Assembly (NCBI RefSeq): GCF_900460345.1 | Contig: NZ_UHHW01000002.1 | Span: forward strand, 1,922,001-1,986,000 | DNA length: 64,000 nucleotides | From: Trueperella pyogenes | Lineage (GTDB): Bacteria; Actinomycetota; Actinomycetes; Actinomycetales; Actinomycetaceae | Direction: 5' to 3' | Shown: positions 54,552 to 63,999 of the stretch, piece by piece | How the letters are laid out: each line of letters opens with the position of its first letter | Numbering within the stretch: the first letter of the stretch is position 1 | Translations under genes and position numbers: made by a program | Notes under the pieces: generated by a model | What the model was told of the DNA's origin: nothing | What the model saw: only the letters and a program-made list of their open reading frames with translations | The model's database searches: none

Positions 54552-55571
54552 TCAGCGAGCCTCCCGCAACTGCGACCACTGCTTCTGCCACGTCTCACGA
54601 TTCGCAGCAACCACCTTCGGATCTGGCGTGATCGAATTTTTTGGACGAATCGCGTACTTAGCCCAATCAGCAGGCAACTGCACCTCTGCCACCGGATACA
54701 TGTACATGAGTTTCGGGATATCGGCCTGCACGGCGTCGGAAAGCAGGAAATCAATGAACTTGCGCGCGCCCTCCTCGTTCTTCGCGCCCTGGACCACACC
54801 CGCATACTCGGTTTGTGCCACACACGTACCCGGCACGCTCACGAAGCTGCCCGCACCATAGGCGGGTGAAGACGCATACGACAAGACGAGCGGGTAAGCC
54901 CCCTTGCCGTCAGCGGCTGAAAAATCCGAATAGAAAGCATCCGACCACGAATCGACCACCTTCGTGCCATTGTCCAGCAGGTCGGACCAGTACTGCTGCC
55001 AGGCATCGCCTGCCTGGTCAATCGAGCCGACCAAGAAAGCCAGGCCGGGGCTAGAGGTAACCGGGTTGGTCACCACCAAGAGATCCTTGTATTCCGGCTT
55101 GGTGAGGTCGGCGAAAGATGCGGGCATCGCGAGGTTACGGGATTTGAAGTAGGCCACGTCGGCGTTCAAGCACACGTCGCCGCGGTCGATCGCGGTCAGG
55201 TGGCCGATGCGGACATCAGCGCCCGGATCCTTGTCCGGGGTGTACTCGGCAATAACGCCCTCATCGAGTGCACGCTGCGCCGAGAAGTTATCGATACCGA
55301 ACACGGCATCGACGGTCGGGTTGTCCTTGTTGAGCACCAGTTGGTTAAGCACCATGCCGGCGTCGCCCGGAGCGGTGGTCACCAGCTTCATACCTGTCTC
55401 TTTTTCGAAGGCAGCCTTGGCCTCATCCGAGATCGAGAACGAGTCGTGTGTCAAAACCGTGACTGTATCCCCAGTACTGAGTTTCGCCTGGTCAACGGCC
55501 GAACAGCCGACTAAAGCGACGGCGATCGCCATAGTGATAAGGCCCTTAGCCGTCTTGTTCCTAGCTTTCAT
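54552..55571 (-). CDS. thiB: Thiamine-binding lipoprotein
   Basis: A 339-residue periplasmic-type binding protein. Lipobox VALVGC at about residues 17-22, then the mature domain with TVLTHDSFSISDEAKAAFEK and FGIDNFSAQRALDEGVIAEY, which matches TbpA/ThiB. It delivers thiamine to ThiPQ at the cell surface. The ATG at 55571 follows GGGAGGAAAT. It is the first gene after the TPP riboswitch. Confidence 0.9.
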   Translation of the reverse strand: MKARNKTAKGLITMAIAVALVGCSAVDQAKLSTGDTVTVLTHDSFSISDEAKAAFEKETGMKLVTTAPGDAGMVLNQLVLNKDNPTVDAVFGIDNFSAQRALDEGVIAEYTPDKDPGADVRIGHLTAIDRGDVCLNADVAYFKSRNLAMPASFADLTKPEYKDLLVVTNPVTSSPGLAFLVGSIDQAGDAWQQYWSDLLDNGTKVVDSWSDAFYSDFSAADGKGAYPLVLSYASSPAYGAGSFVSVPGTCVAQTEYAGVVQGAKNEEGARKFIDFLLSDAVQADIPKLMYMYPVAEVQLPADWAKYAIRPKNSITPDPKVVAANRETWQKQWSQLREAR

Positions 55572-55619
55572 ATTTCCTCCCAATTTCGCGGGAGGGCTCG
55601 GGCATGCCCGAGGAGAGCT

Positions 55620-55703
55620 CGACTTCCTTCGCCGGTCCTAACCGGAGCAGGTTCGAGGGTCTGCGGCCTTTCCGCACTCTCAGCGCTGATGCGCTCCCCT
55701 GTC
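55620..55703 (-). promoter_or_regulatory. TPP riboswitch (THI element)
   Basis: On the minus strand the aptamer shows ACAGGGGAGCGC, GCTGAGAGTG, GCAGACCCTCGAACCTG and CCGGTTAGGACCGGCGAAGG, the conserved TPP-binding core. It lies about 50 bases upstream of thiB and should shut the transporter operon off when TPP is plentiful. Confidence 0.93.
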
Positions 55704-55758
55704 GTAGCTCCAAGGCTAGCATTTCCTGCGCGGGCGTATCGACCGGCCGCGCTTTCTC

Positions 55759-55830
55759 GGTACCTAACTCCGGTTGTCGTCCCCGTAAACGCTGTTTAAC
55801 GCACCGACGGACGTCGGAAGGTACTGAGAA
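55759..55830. repeat. 72-bp palindromic element, fifth copy (solitary)
   Basis: GGTACCTAACTCCGGTTGTC ... GGTACTGAGAA, the same length as the copies at 45129, 46627, 47391 and 48168. The outer TTTCTCGGTACC and GGTACTGAGAAA form 12-base terminal inverted repeats with one mismatch. It is more diverged in the middle than the other four and has no partner nearby. Confidence 0.75.
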
Positions 55831-55846
55831 ACGCTAGCGCACCGCG

Positions 55847-56092
55847 TTAGGCCGCGACTCCGTACCATTGCGCCGCTTTACGCCGCAACGCCGTGCTCAC
55901 CACGGCGGTCACCAGGGCGGTCACCGCGGTGAAGACCACCACATCGCGCATCGGCATCTCCATCAGCTCTTCCTCACTGGTTGGCCGCTGCTTACCAAGG
56001 CCCCTCTCCCACACCTGGTTCACTACCAGGTTCGAGGCGGCTCCAGCCGCGCCAGCTATGCCGACGGTGATGAGTTTCCAACCGATGTTCAT
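55847..56092 (-). CDS. DUF4235 small membrane protein
   Basis: An 81-residue protein with two hydrophobic helices: WKLITVGIAGAAGAASNLVV and VVVFTAVTALVTAVVSTALR, separated by a polar segment. This is the DUF4235 layout common in actinobacteria; function unknown. The ATG at 56092 follows GGGAGGAAAC. It lies downstream of the Mrp antiporter operon on the same strand with a 41-base gap, so may be its last gene. Confidence 0.82.
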   Translation of the reverse strand: MNIGWKLITVGIAGAAGAASNLVVNQVWERGLGKQRPTSEEELMEMPMRDVVVFTAVTALVTAVVSTALRRKAAQWYGVAA

Positions 56093-56133
56093 GTTTCCTC
56101 CCAATGGTCGATGTCTCTATCCTAACCGCGAGC

Positions 56134-56490
56134 TTAGCGCTCGTCTCCCGCCTCGATGTCTTCACTCAGCTCATCGAGAACCAGCGAGTTCTTCTCAATC
56201 CGGTTCGTCCGATATCCGGCTCGCGACATCATGTGCGCAGAGATCGGTGATGTGATCAGCTGAAAGCCAATAACAAGCAGCATCGTCCACGTCATCGTCG
56301 AGCTACGCACCATCAGCGAGACGCCCAACATGAGCATAATGAGCGAGAAGACTTGTGGTTTGGTGGCGATGTGTTGGATCGTCAAGAGATCGCGGAAACG
56401 AAAGACGCCGATCGCCGCTATAAGCATAAAGATGGATCCGACGACAATAAGCGCTAAACCCACCCAATCCGCGATGAGTTCCCACGTCAT
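56134..56490 (-). CDS. mnhG: Mrp Na+/H+ antiporter subunit G
   Basis: A 118-residue protein with three membrane helices; ADWVGLALIVVGSIFMLIAA and FRFRDLLTIQHIATKPQ are typical of MnhG. It overlaps the mnhF stop by four bases (ATGA). It completes the six-gene Mrp complex that exchanges cytosolic Na+ for H+. Confidence 0.9.
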   Translation of the reverse strand: MTWELIADWVGLALIVVGSIFMLIAAIGVFRFRDLLTIQHIATKPQVFSLIMLMLGVSLMVRSSTMTWTMLLVIGFQLITSPISAHMMSRAGYRTNRIEKNSLVLDELSEDIEAGDER

Positions 56491-56915
56491 GGTGTCCTCC
56501 TCTCCACTGCTGTGGCTCCGCCGTGCATCGGCCCGGCTTCTGTTACATCCTTCGTGTCTGCGTCGACGTCGTGAACCGGCGCCGCGTCGTCGTTTCGTGC
56601 GGCGAGTGCGGCGTCGTGGCGGCGCTCCTCGTCGCGAGTGAGGATGCGTTTGGCGTCCTGGTCGACGGGCAGGATGAATCGCGCGAGCGTCATCGAACCG
56701 ACAAAGCCGATGAGGGAAAGGGCGACGAACAGGGCTAGTAGGTCTTCGCGGCGGGTCAGCGCGGCAAGCACGGCCACGGCGCCGATGAGTACAGAGGTCA
56801 TGAAATCGACCGCGACCATACGTTCGAGCGACGACGGCCCTCTCGTCAGCCGCACCAGGACCAGCACAGCCGCGACGAAAAGTATCACCATACACAACGC
56901 GAGGATGTAGGTCAC
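56487..56915 (-). CDS. mnhF: Mrp antiporter subunit F
   Basis: A 142-residue protein. Residues 1-85 have three helices with LVRLTRGPSSLERMVAVDFM, the MnhF signature; the remaining 55 residues form a charged tail longer than in most homologues. Four-base overlaps with mnhE and mnhG. Confidence 0.9.
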   Translation of the reverse strand: MTYILALCMVILFVAAVLVLVRLTRGPSSLERMVAVDFMTSVLIGAVAVLAALTRREDLLALFVALSLIGFVGSMTLARFILPVDQDAKRILTRDEERRHDAALAARNDDAAPVHDVDADTKDVTEAGPMHGGATAVERRTP

Positions 56916-57694
56916 TCGTCCACCTCCGCCTGAAGTACGTTGCCGGCGATGCGTTGGGTTCGTTGGCGTCGCTGATCGATCATCTTCTCTTGCGACGTCC
57001 GCGCTGCTACCTGCGCATTCCCGGCCAGCTGCGATACTGCCTCCGGTTCGCGTAGCTGCCCGGTCGGCGGCGCGTATGGCACGGGCAAGCGCCCAGCTCG
57101 CCGCGAAGAGCTGGGTACATAGCCGGCGTCGACGAGTTCGTCGTGGGAGGCGAAGGCCCGCAGGATCCGTTCTTCGAGTTCGAGGATGGTTCGATGGACC
57201 CCTGCGACGCCGCCAGCCAGCCCAGTATCGAATACGTGCACGTACAGCGTGCCGGTTACGCGGTGTGCTTCGACGACGACCGAGCCCGGCACCAGCGCCG
57301 TCATACCCGCGATTGTGGCGAGGTAGACGTCCGAATGGGAGCGCAGGTGGACGCGAATGATTGCGGCCTGTGGTTTCTTTCCGGACAGGATGAATGCGGC
57401 GATCTGCGTTGAGGAGACCACGATGTCCAGGAAAAAGCGACCCGCCAGGATGAGGACGGCGCGGGGCCGAAAACGCCCGTCAAAGGGCGTGTAAGGGAAT
57501 GGAGCGACGGTGGTGATGAGGAGCGCGACGAGGATGCCGGCTAAGATGTTGCCCGGAGAGAATTCGCCCCACAAGAGGACCCACACGAGGGTGAGCCAGG
57601 CGAGCATTCCCGCCGAGGCGTGGGGGAACCTGCCCGGACGCCGGGTCGCGCGTTCGATGGCCCGCGCGGAGCGGGTTTGGGGTTGGCTAGTCAC
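56912..57694 (-). CDS. mnhE: Mrp antiporter subunit E
   Basis: A 260-residue MnhE: helix LAWLTLVWVLLWGEFSPGNI, then GRFFLDIVVSSTQIAAFIL and the cytosolic domain with TALVPGSVVVEAHRVTGTLY and HVFDT. The C-terminal 60 residues are a polar extension. It overlaps mnhD by eight bases and mnhF by four. Confidence 0.9.
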   Translation of the reverse strand: MTSQPQTRSARAIERATRRPGRFPHASAGMLAWLTLVWVLLWGEFSPGNILAGILVALLITTVAPFPYTPFDGRFRPRAVLILAGRFFLDIVVSSTQIAAFILSGKKPQAAIIRVHLRSHSDVYLATIAGMTALVPGSVVVEAHRVTGTLYVHVFDTGLAGGVAGVHRTILELEERILRAFASHDELVDAGYVPSSSRRAGRLPVPYAPPTGQLREPEAVSQLAGNAQVAARTSQEKMIDQRRQRTQRIAGNVLQAEVDE

Positions 57695-59297
57695 GCTCGT
57701 CTCCCTTCGCTGGTAGGGGCTGACCAGGTGCGACCCTTTCGGTGGGTTTTACGGTTGGAACTGTGGCACCGGGAGCTTTAGTCGATTGGCCGGTGCCACG
57801 CCCGTCTTCGGGGAGAACCGCGACGATATAGGGTGAGCGCGCTCTGAGTTCGGTTGCCGCACCCTCGGTAAAACGATATATCGGTCCTGCCCAGAAGGAG
57901 ATCACCAAGGAAAATACGACCAACGCGCCCGCTGCTGAGCGCATACCCCACGGGATCGGCTTCGCCGGTAGCGGCTCGGGCGCTGCTTGCCAGAAGGCCA
58001 TGTTCCATGCGCGGGACACGGCATAGAGGGTCAGAAGCGAACAGATGATCCCGGTGGCGACCAGCATCCAGTCGATCCACGCGCCGCGGTCGACGGAAGC
58101 CTGAATCAGGCCGACCTTGCCGAAGAATCCCGAGCCTGGCGGAATCCCCGCCAAGTTGAGCGCAGGGATCACGTAGAGCGCGGCGATGATCGGCGAAAAC
58201 TTGGCGAGCGAGCCGAGCCGCACCAACGACGTCGTGCCGCCGCGTCGCTCAATCAGCCCGACCACGAGGAAGAGGGCGGTCTGGACGGTGATGTGATGGA
58301 CGGCGTAGTAGATCGTGGCACCGAGCCCGTGCACTGAGTACAGAGAGATGCCCCAGATCATGAAGCCAATATGGGAGACGAGGGTGAAAGACAGCAGGCG
58401 CTTGATATCCTGCTGGGCGACCGCGCCGAGGATGCCCATGAGCATCGTGCAGATCGCGACGGCGCCGATGACCACCGTGAGCCGGTTGTAGGGGAAGAGC
58501 AGGGTCTGGGTGCGGATGATGGCATAGACCCCGACCTTCGTCAGGAGTCCGGCGAACACGGCGGTGACGGGGGCGGGGGCGGTCGGGTAGGAATCTGGCA
58601 ACCAGGCTGACAGCGGGAAGACGGCGGCTTTAATGCCGAAGCCCACCAGCAGCATGACCTGGATGGTGATCCGCATGCCGGGGTCGATCTCGGGCAGCCG
58701 AAGGGCGAGCTGGGCGAGGCTGACAGTGCCCGCTGCGGCGTACGTCAACGCGATCGCGATGAGGAAGACCACCGAGGAGATGAGCGAGACGACCACATAC
58801 ACCGTGCCCGATCTGATGCGATCGCGGGTACCACCGAGCGTGATCAGCACAAACGATGCCGTCAGGAGCAGCTCGAAACCCACGTAAATGTTGAACAAAT
58901 CCCCGCTGAGGAACGCGTTGGACACGCCCGCCGAGAGCAGGAGGAAGGCGGGATGGTAGACGGCGATTGGGGCGGCGTCGTCGCCGTCGGCGGCGCCCTG
59001 CGCGAGGGAGTACAGGAGAACTGTGAGCGTGACCGTGACCGATGTGAAGAGCATCATCGCGCTGAGACGATCGGCGACGAGCGTGATGCCGACGGGCGCA
59101 GCCCAGTTCGCGACGTCGAGGACGAGGGGTCCCGACGTCGCCATAAAGACCAAGGCGCCGGCGACAACCCAGACAAGGAATAAGATGCTGGCCGAGACGA
59201 TCGCCTGCAGGCGGCGCACGGAGGCAAACGCGAGCGAGAGGCCCGCGCCAAAAATCGGCAGAACAACCGGCAGTGCGACAAGGAAATCCCAGGTCAT
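57687..59297 (-). CDS. mnhD: Mrp antiporter subunit D
   Basis: A 536-residue proton-translocating NADH dehydrogenase-like membrane subunit with about 14 helices. Family features include FNIYVGFELLLTASFVLITL, KAAVFPLSAWLPDSYPTAPA with the key Lys, and LLSFTLVSHIGFMIWGISL. It overlaps mnhC by four bases. A polar C-terminal tail of about 45 residues follows the last helix. Confidence 0.93.
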   Translation of the reverse strand: MTWDFLVALPVVLPIFGAGLSLAFASVRRLQAIVSASILFLVWVVAGALVFMATSGPLVLDVANWAAPVGITLVADRLSAMMLFTSVTVTLTVLLYSLAQGAADGDDAAPIAVYHPAFLLLSAGVSNAFLSGDLFNIYVGFELLLTASFVLITLGGTRDRIRSGTVYVVVSLISSVVFLIAIALTYAAAGTVSLAQLALRLPEIDPGMRITIQVMLLVGFGIKAAVFPLSAWLPDSYPTAPAPVTAVFAGLLTKVGVYAIIRTQTLLFPYNRLTVVIGAVAICTMLMGILGAVAQQDIKRLLSFTLVSHIGFMIWGISLYSVHGLGATIYYAVHHITVQTALFLVVGLIERRGGTTSLVRLGSLAKFSPIIAALYVIPALNLAGIPPGSGFFGKVGLIQASVDRGAWIDWMLVATGIICSLLTLYAVSRAWNMAFWQAAPEPLPAKPIPWGMRSAAGALVVFSLVISFWAGPIYRFTEGAATELRARSPYIVAVLPEDGRGTGQSTKAPGATVPTVKPTERVAPGQPLPAKGDERD

Positions 59298-59800
59298 GCG
59301 CCCTCCCCCGCGTTTTGGCGCCCCTCACCACGCACGTGCAGTAGCCGCGACGCCGACTCGACTTCTTCGGTCTCGTCCCGGATGCCTTCGGCGTCCACCT
59401 CGATCGCCACTGGTTTGTCCGCCCTCGCCTCTAGCTTGGAATCCTCGGTGCGTTCGGCGATCCTGCGATCTTCTAGGTCGTCTTGAACTTCATCGTTGCC
59501 GTTGAGCTGCCAGGATCGATAGGCCATCGCCATGAGGAAGCCCGTAACCGCAAGCGAAATGACGATCGCGGTGAGCATCATCGCCTGAACGAGCGGGTCC
59601 GCCATAGATTCCTTGGGTGCTTGCCCAACCATCGGCGGCTCGCCGGAGGCGCCGCCTGCGATGAGCATGAGTATGTTGACGCCGTTGGTCAGCGCCGCCA
59701 GGCCCAGCACGATGCGGGAGAGCGAACGCTCGAGGACGAGGTAGATACCGACGGCGACCAACACGCCCGCAACGATGGCCAGCGCAAGTGAAGATGTCAT
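59294..59800 (-). CDS. mnhC: Mrp antiporter subunit C
   Basis: A 168-residue NuoK-like subunit: three helices with VAVGIYLVLERSLSRIVLGL and LTNGVNILMLIAGG, then a conserved MADPLVQAMMLTAIVISLAV. A charged tail of about 55 residues is longer than in typical MnhC. Four-base overlaps with mnhA and mnhD. Confidence 0.93.
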   Translation of the reverse strand: MTSSLALAIVAGVLVAVGIYLVLERSLSRIVLGLAALTNGVNILMLIAGGASGEPPMVGQAPKESMADPLVQAMMLTAIVISLAVTGFLMAMAYRSWQLNGNDEVQDDLEDRRIAERTEDSKLEARADKPVAIEVDAEGIRDETEEVESASRLLHVRGEGRQNAGEGA

Positions 59801-62800
59801 GCCTGCTCCTCTCCGTCTACCAGGGTGGTGCTCATCGTGGTGGGGTCGCTGGCGATGGTTCTCAGGCCTGTCGCGGGGTCGACGTCGAACTCCGGCGTCT
59901 GCGGGGCAGCGCCTGTCACGACGCCGGTGGCGCTGCCCTCCCTACCGACGCTGCCCGCTCTACCGGCGGCGGCAGTGGTGCCCGCAGGCGCCGCGTGATT
60001 TGCGAGAGGAGCGCCAGGCGTAGCAGCAGTACCGGGGTGGTCGAAAGAACGGGCCTGCTCGGCGTCGGTGTCTTCGCGGCGCGCATCGTCGGAGGGGCGC
60101 AATTCGTAGTCCTGCTCTTCCATGCCCTCGATCTCGCCGTGGCGGTCGATTTCCGCGCCGAGGGAACGCAAGATGTCGAGGATAAGGCCGATCACCACCA
60201 GGTAGACGCCGATGTCGAAGAAAATGGCAGTAGCGATCTTGACATCCCCGAAACCCCACAACACCAGCTCGATCTTCGCTGACTGCAGGATCGTACCGCC
60301 CACGAGCACAGGGAAAATGGCCGCGATACCCGCAACCGCCATGCCCGAACCCATGAGATGGCCAGGGTGGAGCGGCACGGCGGCACCGAGTTCGTAGCGC
60401 CCACCTGCCACGTAGCGCAGCACTAGCGCGATGCCGGCAAGGAGTCCGCCAGCGAATCCCCCTCCAGGGGCATTATGGCCCGCGAAGAGAAAAAACACCG
60501 ACCCGGCGAGGATCGTGTGGAAGATCAGCCGGGCGCCGACTTCCAAGATGACCGAGCGGCGGGCAAAGGGAACCTGGTCGGTGCCCGCCAGCCAGCGCCT
60601 GTTGCGCCCCGGCGCCACAACCGCCGACTCGATCACCCGTGCGCGGCTACGCCGCCAGGCCGGGCCCTGGTCGCGAACCGGACGCAGTAGCTGGCCGGCC
60701 ACGTTGGTCCGCGGCGCGCGCAGGTTGCGGAAACGATCGGTGCGCCCGCCACGGTCACGGATAAAGAGAAGCGAGGAAATACCGACCGCGCAAGCCACCA
60801 CCACGGCAATCTCGCCAAAGGTGTCCCACGCGCGGATATCGACAAGGGTCACATTGACGATGTTCTTGCCATACCCGTAGGCGTACGCCTCGTCGTGGAA
60901 GTCCGTAGAGGTCGGGGAGTGAATGCGAGCGCCGGCGGCGAAGACGCCGAGCGTCGCCGTCATCGCGCCGAACAGCACCGCCACCCCCGCGCGCCACCAC
61001 CGCGAGACGCGCAGTGGGCGGTTGGAAAAATACTGGGGCAGGCGGCGCAAGACGAGGATGAAGACTACCAGCGTCATCGTCTCCACCAGCACCTGCGTCA
61101 GTGCCAGGTCCGGCGCGCCATAGAGCTCGTACAAGAGCGCAACACCGTATCCAGATACGCCCAGCAAAAGGACAGCCTTGAGGCGATGCCGGGCGCGGGC
61201 ACCGAGGAGTGCGGCCAGTACCGTCACGACGCCGACAAGCGCCTGGGCCACCGAATCATACGGCCGCAAACTCACCTGCTGCGACCAATCGCCAAAAGTG
61301 ATCGCGGCCGCCACTGCAAGCGCGGTGAACGCAAAAATCGTGGAAAGATAGGCCGGCAACGAACCGCGCTGGGTGAGAGCCGTGGCGCGGCCTGACAGGT
61401 CGTCAAGGCCCGAGATGATCCTGAAGTAAACCTGATCCGCGGCCAGCGGGAATTCACGGCCACGCAGCGCCGGCTCGAGGAATCCGCGAGCGGCGAAGAG
61501 CCCCGCTCCCCCGCCGAGGATAAGCAGCGTGACGACGAACGGCCAGCCAAGCCCTGGCCAAGACGCGAGGTGCCCCGCTTCGCCGGGAAGGGTTCGTACG
61601 TAAGGCTGGAAGACGGCGTCGAGAAGATGACCAGCAAGGCCGAAGAAGACGCCGGCGACGCCGAGGATGAGAATTGGCACAACCATAAGCCACGAACGCC
61701 GCTTGACCTCGGTGGTTTCAACGCCCGGCTTGGACCAGAATGCGCCCCACAAGAAACGCAACGTGTACGCAACGGTGAAGATTGAGCCGATCGCGATGCC
61801 CACCCAGGTGAGGGTATCAAGGGTGCCGCCGCCTATGAGCGCGTGGAGAGCAGCCTCCTTCGCCACAAAGCCCGCAAAACCCGGCACCCCAGCCATCGAC
61901 ATGCCCGCCAGCGTGGCAGCAACCATCACGTATGGCATCTGCCTGCCAACGCCAGAAAGCTTGCGCAGGTCACGAGTACCGGTGGCCCAATCGACCTTTC
62001 CCACCGCAAGGAACAACGTGGATTTGAACAGCGCGTGGGCGACCAGCATCCCCAAACCGGCCAGCAACATCGCCTGACTGCCGTAGCCCACCATGAGCAA
62101 AATAAGGCCCAGCTGGGAGACAGTGCCAAACGCAAGTACCAGCTTGAGGTCGTACTGCTTCAAGGCGCGATATCCGCCCACAAGAAGAGTGCCCATTCCA
62201 CCGATGAGGATCATGTACCGCCACGCGGCCACATCCGAAAAACCCGGAGCGAGTCGCGCTACCAAGTACACGCCCGCCTTCACCATCGCGGCGGCATGGA
62301 GATACGCCGACGTCGGCGTCGGCGCCGCCATCGCAGCCGGGAGCCAAAAATGGAAAGGAATAATCGCTGACTTCGCCATCGCGCCGATCAACACCAGCAC
62401 AACGGCCGTGACGATCACGGCGCGCGCAGTGGAATTCGCGGAGATCGTCTCCACGCCAAGCCTGCCCTCTTGAACAGCCACAACAAGTTCAGAGATGACA
62501 TAAGATCCGCCAGGAATGTTGCCGAGAGTGATCAAACCAGCGAGCATGGCCAGACCGCCCGCCGTCGTGACCATAAACGCCTGCATGGCCGCCCGGCGCG
62601 AGGAACGCTTCTCATAACTAAAACCGATCAACAGGAAGGAGAAAACCGAGGTCAACTCCCAGAACAGGTATAGTGCCAGCGTGTTATCCGTGGTAACCAG
62701 GCCCAGCATCGCCCCGGCAAATGCCACAAAAATGCCCGCGAAACGGCCCATGCCTCTAGCCGACGCAGAAAAATAGCGCGCACAGTACACCAACACCGCC

Positions 62801-63060
62801 GTGCCCACACCAGTCACAATGAGCGACATCACCCACGACAGGTAGTCCAAACGGAACGTCAGCTCCAAACTGACCTGCGGCACCCAGGCATAACCCTCCA
62901 CAGGGAAGTCCGCGCGCATTACCGCCGATACATGAGCCAACAGGTACACGAACGACGACGCCGGAATCGCCGCGAGCACAACATAGCCAAGCCGACCGAG
63001 CCGCATGATCGCAGGCGCCACAAGCGCGCCGATCGCAAAAGCGGCCAACAAAATCAGCAT
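59797..63060 (-). CDS. mnhA: Mrp antiporter fused subunit A/B
   Basis: A 1087-residue membrane protein. Residues 1-780 are NuoL/MnhA-like with TDNTLALYLFWELTSVFSFL, HFWLPAAMAAPTPTSAYLHA and GAPDLALTQVLVETMTLVVF; residues about 830-970 are an MnhB domain with LFAGHNAPGGGFAGGL. A polar tail of about 110 residues ends it. This A-B fusion is usual in actinobacterial Mrp systems, and no separate mnhB is present. The ATG at 63060 follows GGGGAGAAAC. It is the first gene of mnhACDEFG, with four-base overlaps downstream. Confidence 0.94.
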   Translation of the reverse strand: MLILLAAFAIGALVAPAIMRLGRLGYVVLAAIPASSFVYLLAHVSAVMRADFPVEGYAWVPQVSLELTFRLDYLSWVMSLIVTGVGTAVLVYCARYFSASARGMGRFAGIFVAFAGAMLGLVTTDNTLALYLFWELTSVFSFLLIGFSYEKRSSRRAAMQAFMVTTAGGLAMLAGLITLGNIPGGSYVISELVVAVQEGRLGVETISANSTARAVIVTAVVLVLIGAMAKSAIIPFHFWLPAAMAAPTPTSAYLHAAAMVKAGVYLVARLAPGFSDVAAWRYMILIGGMGTLLVGGYRALKQYDLKLVLAFGTVSQLGLILLMVGYGSQAMLLAGLGMLVAHALFKSTLFLAVGKVDWATGTRDLRKLSGVGRQMPYVMVAATLAGMSMAGVPGFAGFVAKEAALHALIGGGTLDTLTWVGIAIGSIFTVAYTLRFLWGAFWSKPGVETTEVKRRSWLMVVPILILGVAGVFFGLAGHLLDAVFQPYVRTLPGEAGHLASWPGLGWPFVVTLLILGGGAGLFAARGFLEPALRGREFPLAADQVYFRIISGLDDLSGRATALTQRGSLPAYLSTIFAFTALAVAAAITFGDWSQQVSLRPYDSVAQALVGVVTVLAALLGARARHRLKAVLLLGVSGYGVALLYELYGAPDLALTQVLVETMTLVVFILVLRRLPQYFSNRPLRVSRWWRAGVAVLFGAMTATLGVFAAGARIHSPTSTDFHDEAYAYGYGKNIVNVTLVDIRAWDTFGEIAVVVACAVGISSLLFIRDRGGRTDRFRNLRAPRTNVAGQLLRPVRDQGPAWRRSRARVIESAVVAPGRNRRWLAGTDQVPFARRSVILEVGARLIFHTILAGSVFFLFAGHNAPGGGFAGGLLAGIALVLRYVAGGRYELGAAVPLHPGHLMGSGMAVAGIAAIFPVLVGGTILQSAKIELVLWGFGDVKIATAIFFDIGVYLVVIGLILDILRSLGAEIDRHGEIEGMEEQDYELRPSDDARREDTDAEQARSFDHPGTAATPGAPLANHAAPAGTTAAAGRAGSVGREGSATGVVTGAAPQTPEFDVDPATGLRTIASDPTTMSTTLVDGEEQA

Positions 63061-63177
63061 GTTTCTCCCCACGACGCGCAGTCGTTCAAGCGCGCACGTC
63101 ACCTACCATTTTAGAGACAGACAGGCCAATTGTCGCCCGCAGTCGCTCAGCGTGTAGGAGGAAAACAGGCCGCTATC

Positions 63178-63771
63178 TCACTCAAAGTGGTGATCGGCAA
63201 CATCAATCCGATGGAAATTCAGATCCGAGCGCGACGCCGTCGGACCACGCTGCCCCTGGTAGCGCGAGCCATGCGCGCCCTGACCGTAAGGAGCCTGCGC
63301 CGCCGAGGAGAGCTGGAAGAAACAGAACTGGCCCACCTTCATCCCCGGCAACAGCATGATCGGCATGGTAGCGGTGTTAGATAGCTCAAGCGTGACGTGC
63401 CCGGAGAACCCCGGATCGATAAATCCCGCCGTGGAGTGCGTCAGCAAGCCAAGACGCCCCAAACTGGACTTTCCCTCGAGACGGGCCGCGACGTCGTCGC
63501 CGAGAGTGATCTGTTCGTAGGTGGAGCCGAGCACGAACTCGCCCGGATGGAGGACGAGACTGCCGTCAGCCGGCACCTCAACCAGGCGCGTGAGCTCCGG
63601 CTGCGGCTGGGAGGGGTCGATCATCGGATACTTGTGGTTGTCAAAAAGACGAAAAAAGCGATCCAGATGGATATCGACCGACGACGGCTGCACCATCTGC
63701 GGGTCCCACGGGTCGATGGAAATTTTACCATCGGCCACAAACGCACGAATGTCACGATCTGAAAGAAGCAT
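63178..63771 (-). CDS. dcd: dCTP deaminase
   Basis: A 197-residue dCTP deaminase: [20 protein letters not shown] start, [16 protein letters not shown], the catalytic segment [20 protein letters not shown] and [13 protein letters not shown]. It converts dCTP to dUTP; actinobacterial members can also cleave dUTP to dUMP, giving a route to dTMP. It appears intact. It is relevant because the de novo pyrimidine genes in this window are broken, so dUMP must come from salvaged cytidine or uridine nucleotides. Confidence 0.92.
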   Translation of the reverse strand: MLLSDRDIRAFVADGKISIDPWDPQMVQPSSVDIHLDRFFRLFDNHKYPMIDPSQPQPELTRLVEVPADGSLVLHPGEFVLGSTYEQITLGDDVAARLEGKSSLGRLGLLTHSTAGFIDPGFSGHVTLELSNTATMPIMLLPGMKVGQFCFFQLSSAAQAPYGQGAHGSRYQGQRGPTASRSDLNFHRIDVADHHFE

Positions 63772-63928
63772 GCCCCAATTCTGTCACGGCATCGGGTTTG
63801 CTATGCAAGTATTTTGCCGCGCGAGTATTGGGTCGAGGCAGCGTTTTGCCACGTTAGTATGACAAATTAGGGCGTAGAGATCCCGGATTGGCACGAACGC
63901 CGTCTGCTAGTTAAGATGGTTCTACCCC

Positions 63929-63999
63929 GCGGGCGTAGTTCATCGGTAGAATGGCAGCTTCCCAAGCTGCAGAGGCGGGTTCGATTCCCGTCGCCCGCT
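63929..63999 (+). tRNA. tRNA-Gly (anticodon CCC)
   Basis: GCGGGCG and CGCCCGC form the acceptor stem, GTTCATCGGTAGAAT the D arm, GCAGC-TTCCCAA-GCTGC the anticodon arm with anticodon CCC, and CGGGTTCGATTCCCG the T arm, with T as the discriminator base. Any encoded CCA lies beyond the window. Confidence 0.95.

Noticed and set aside
52905..55571. Iron(III) rather than thiamine transporter, because the permease layout is shared by both
   Set aside because: The TPP riboswitch directly upstream and the ThiB-like binding protein favour thiamine.
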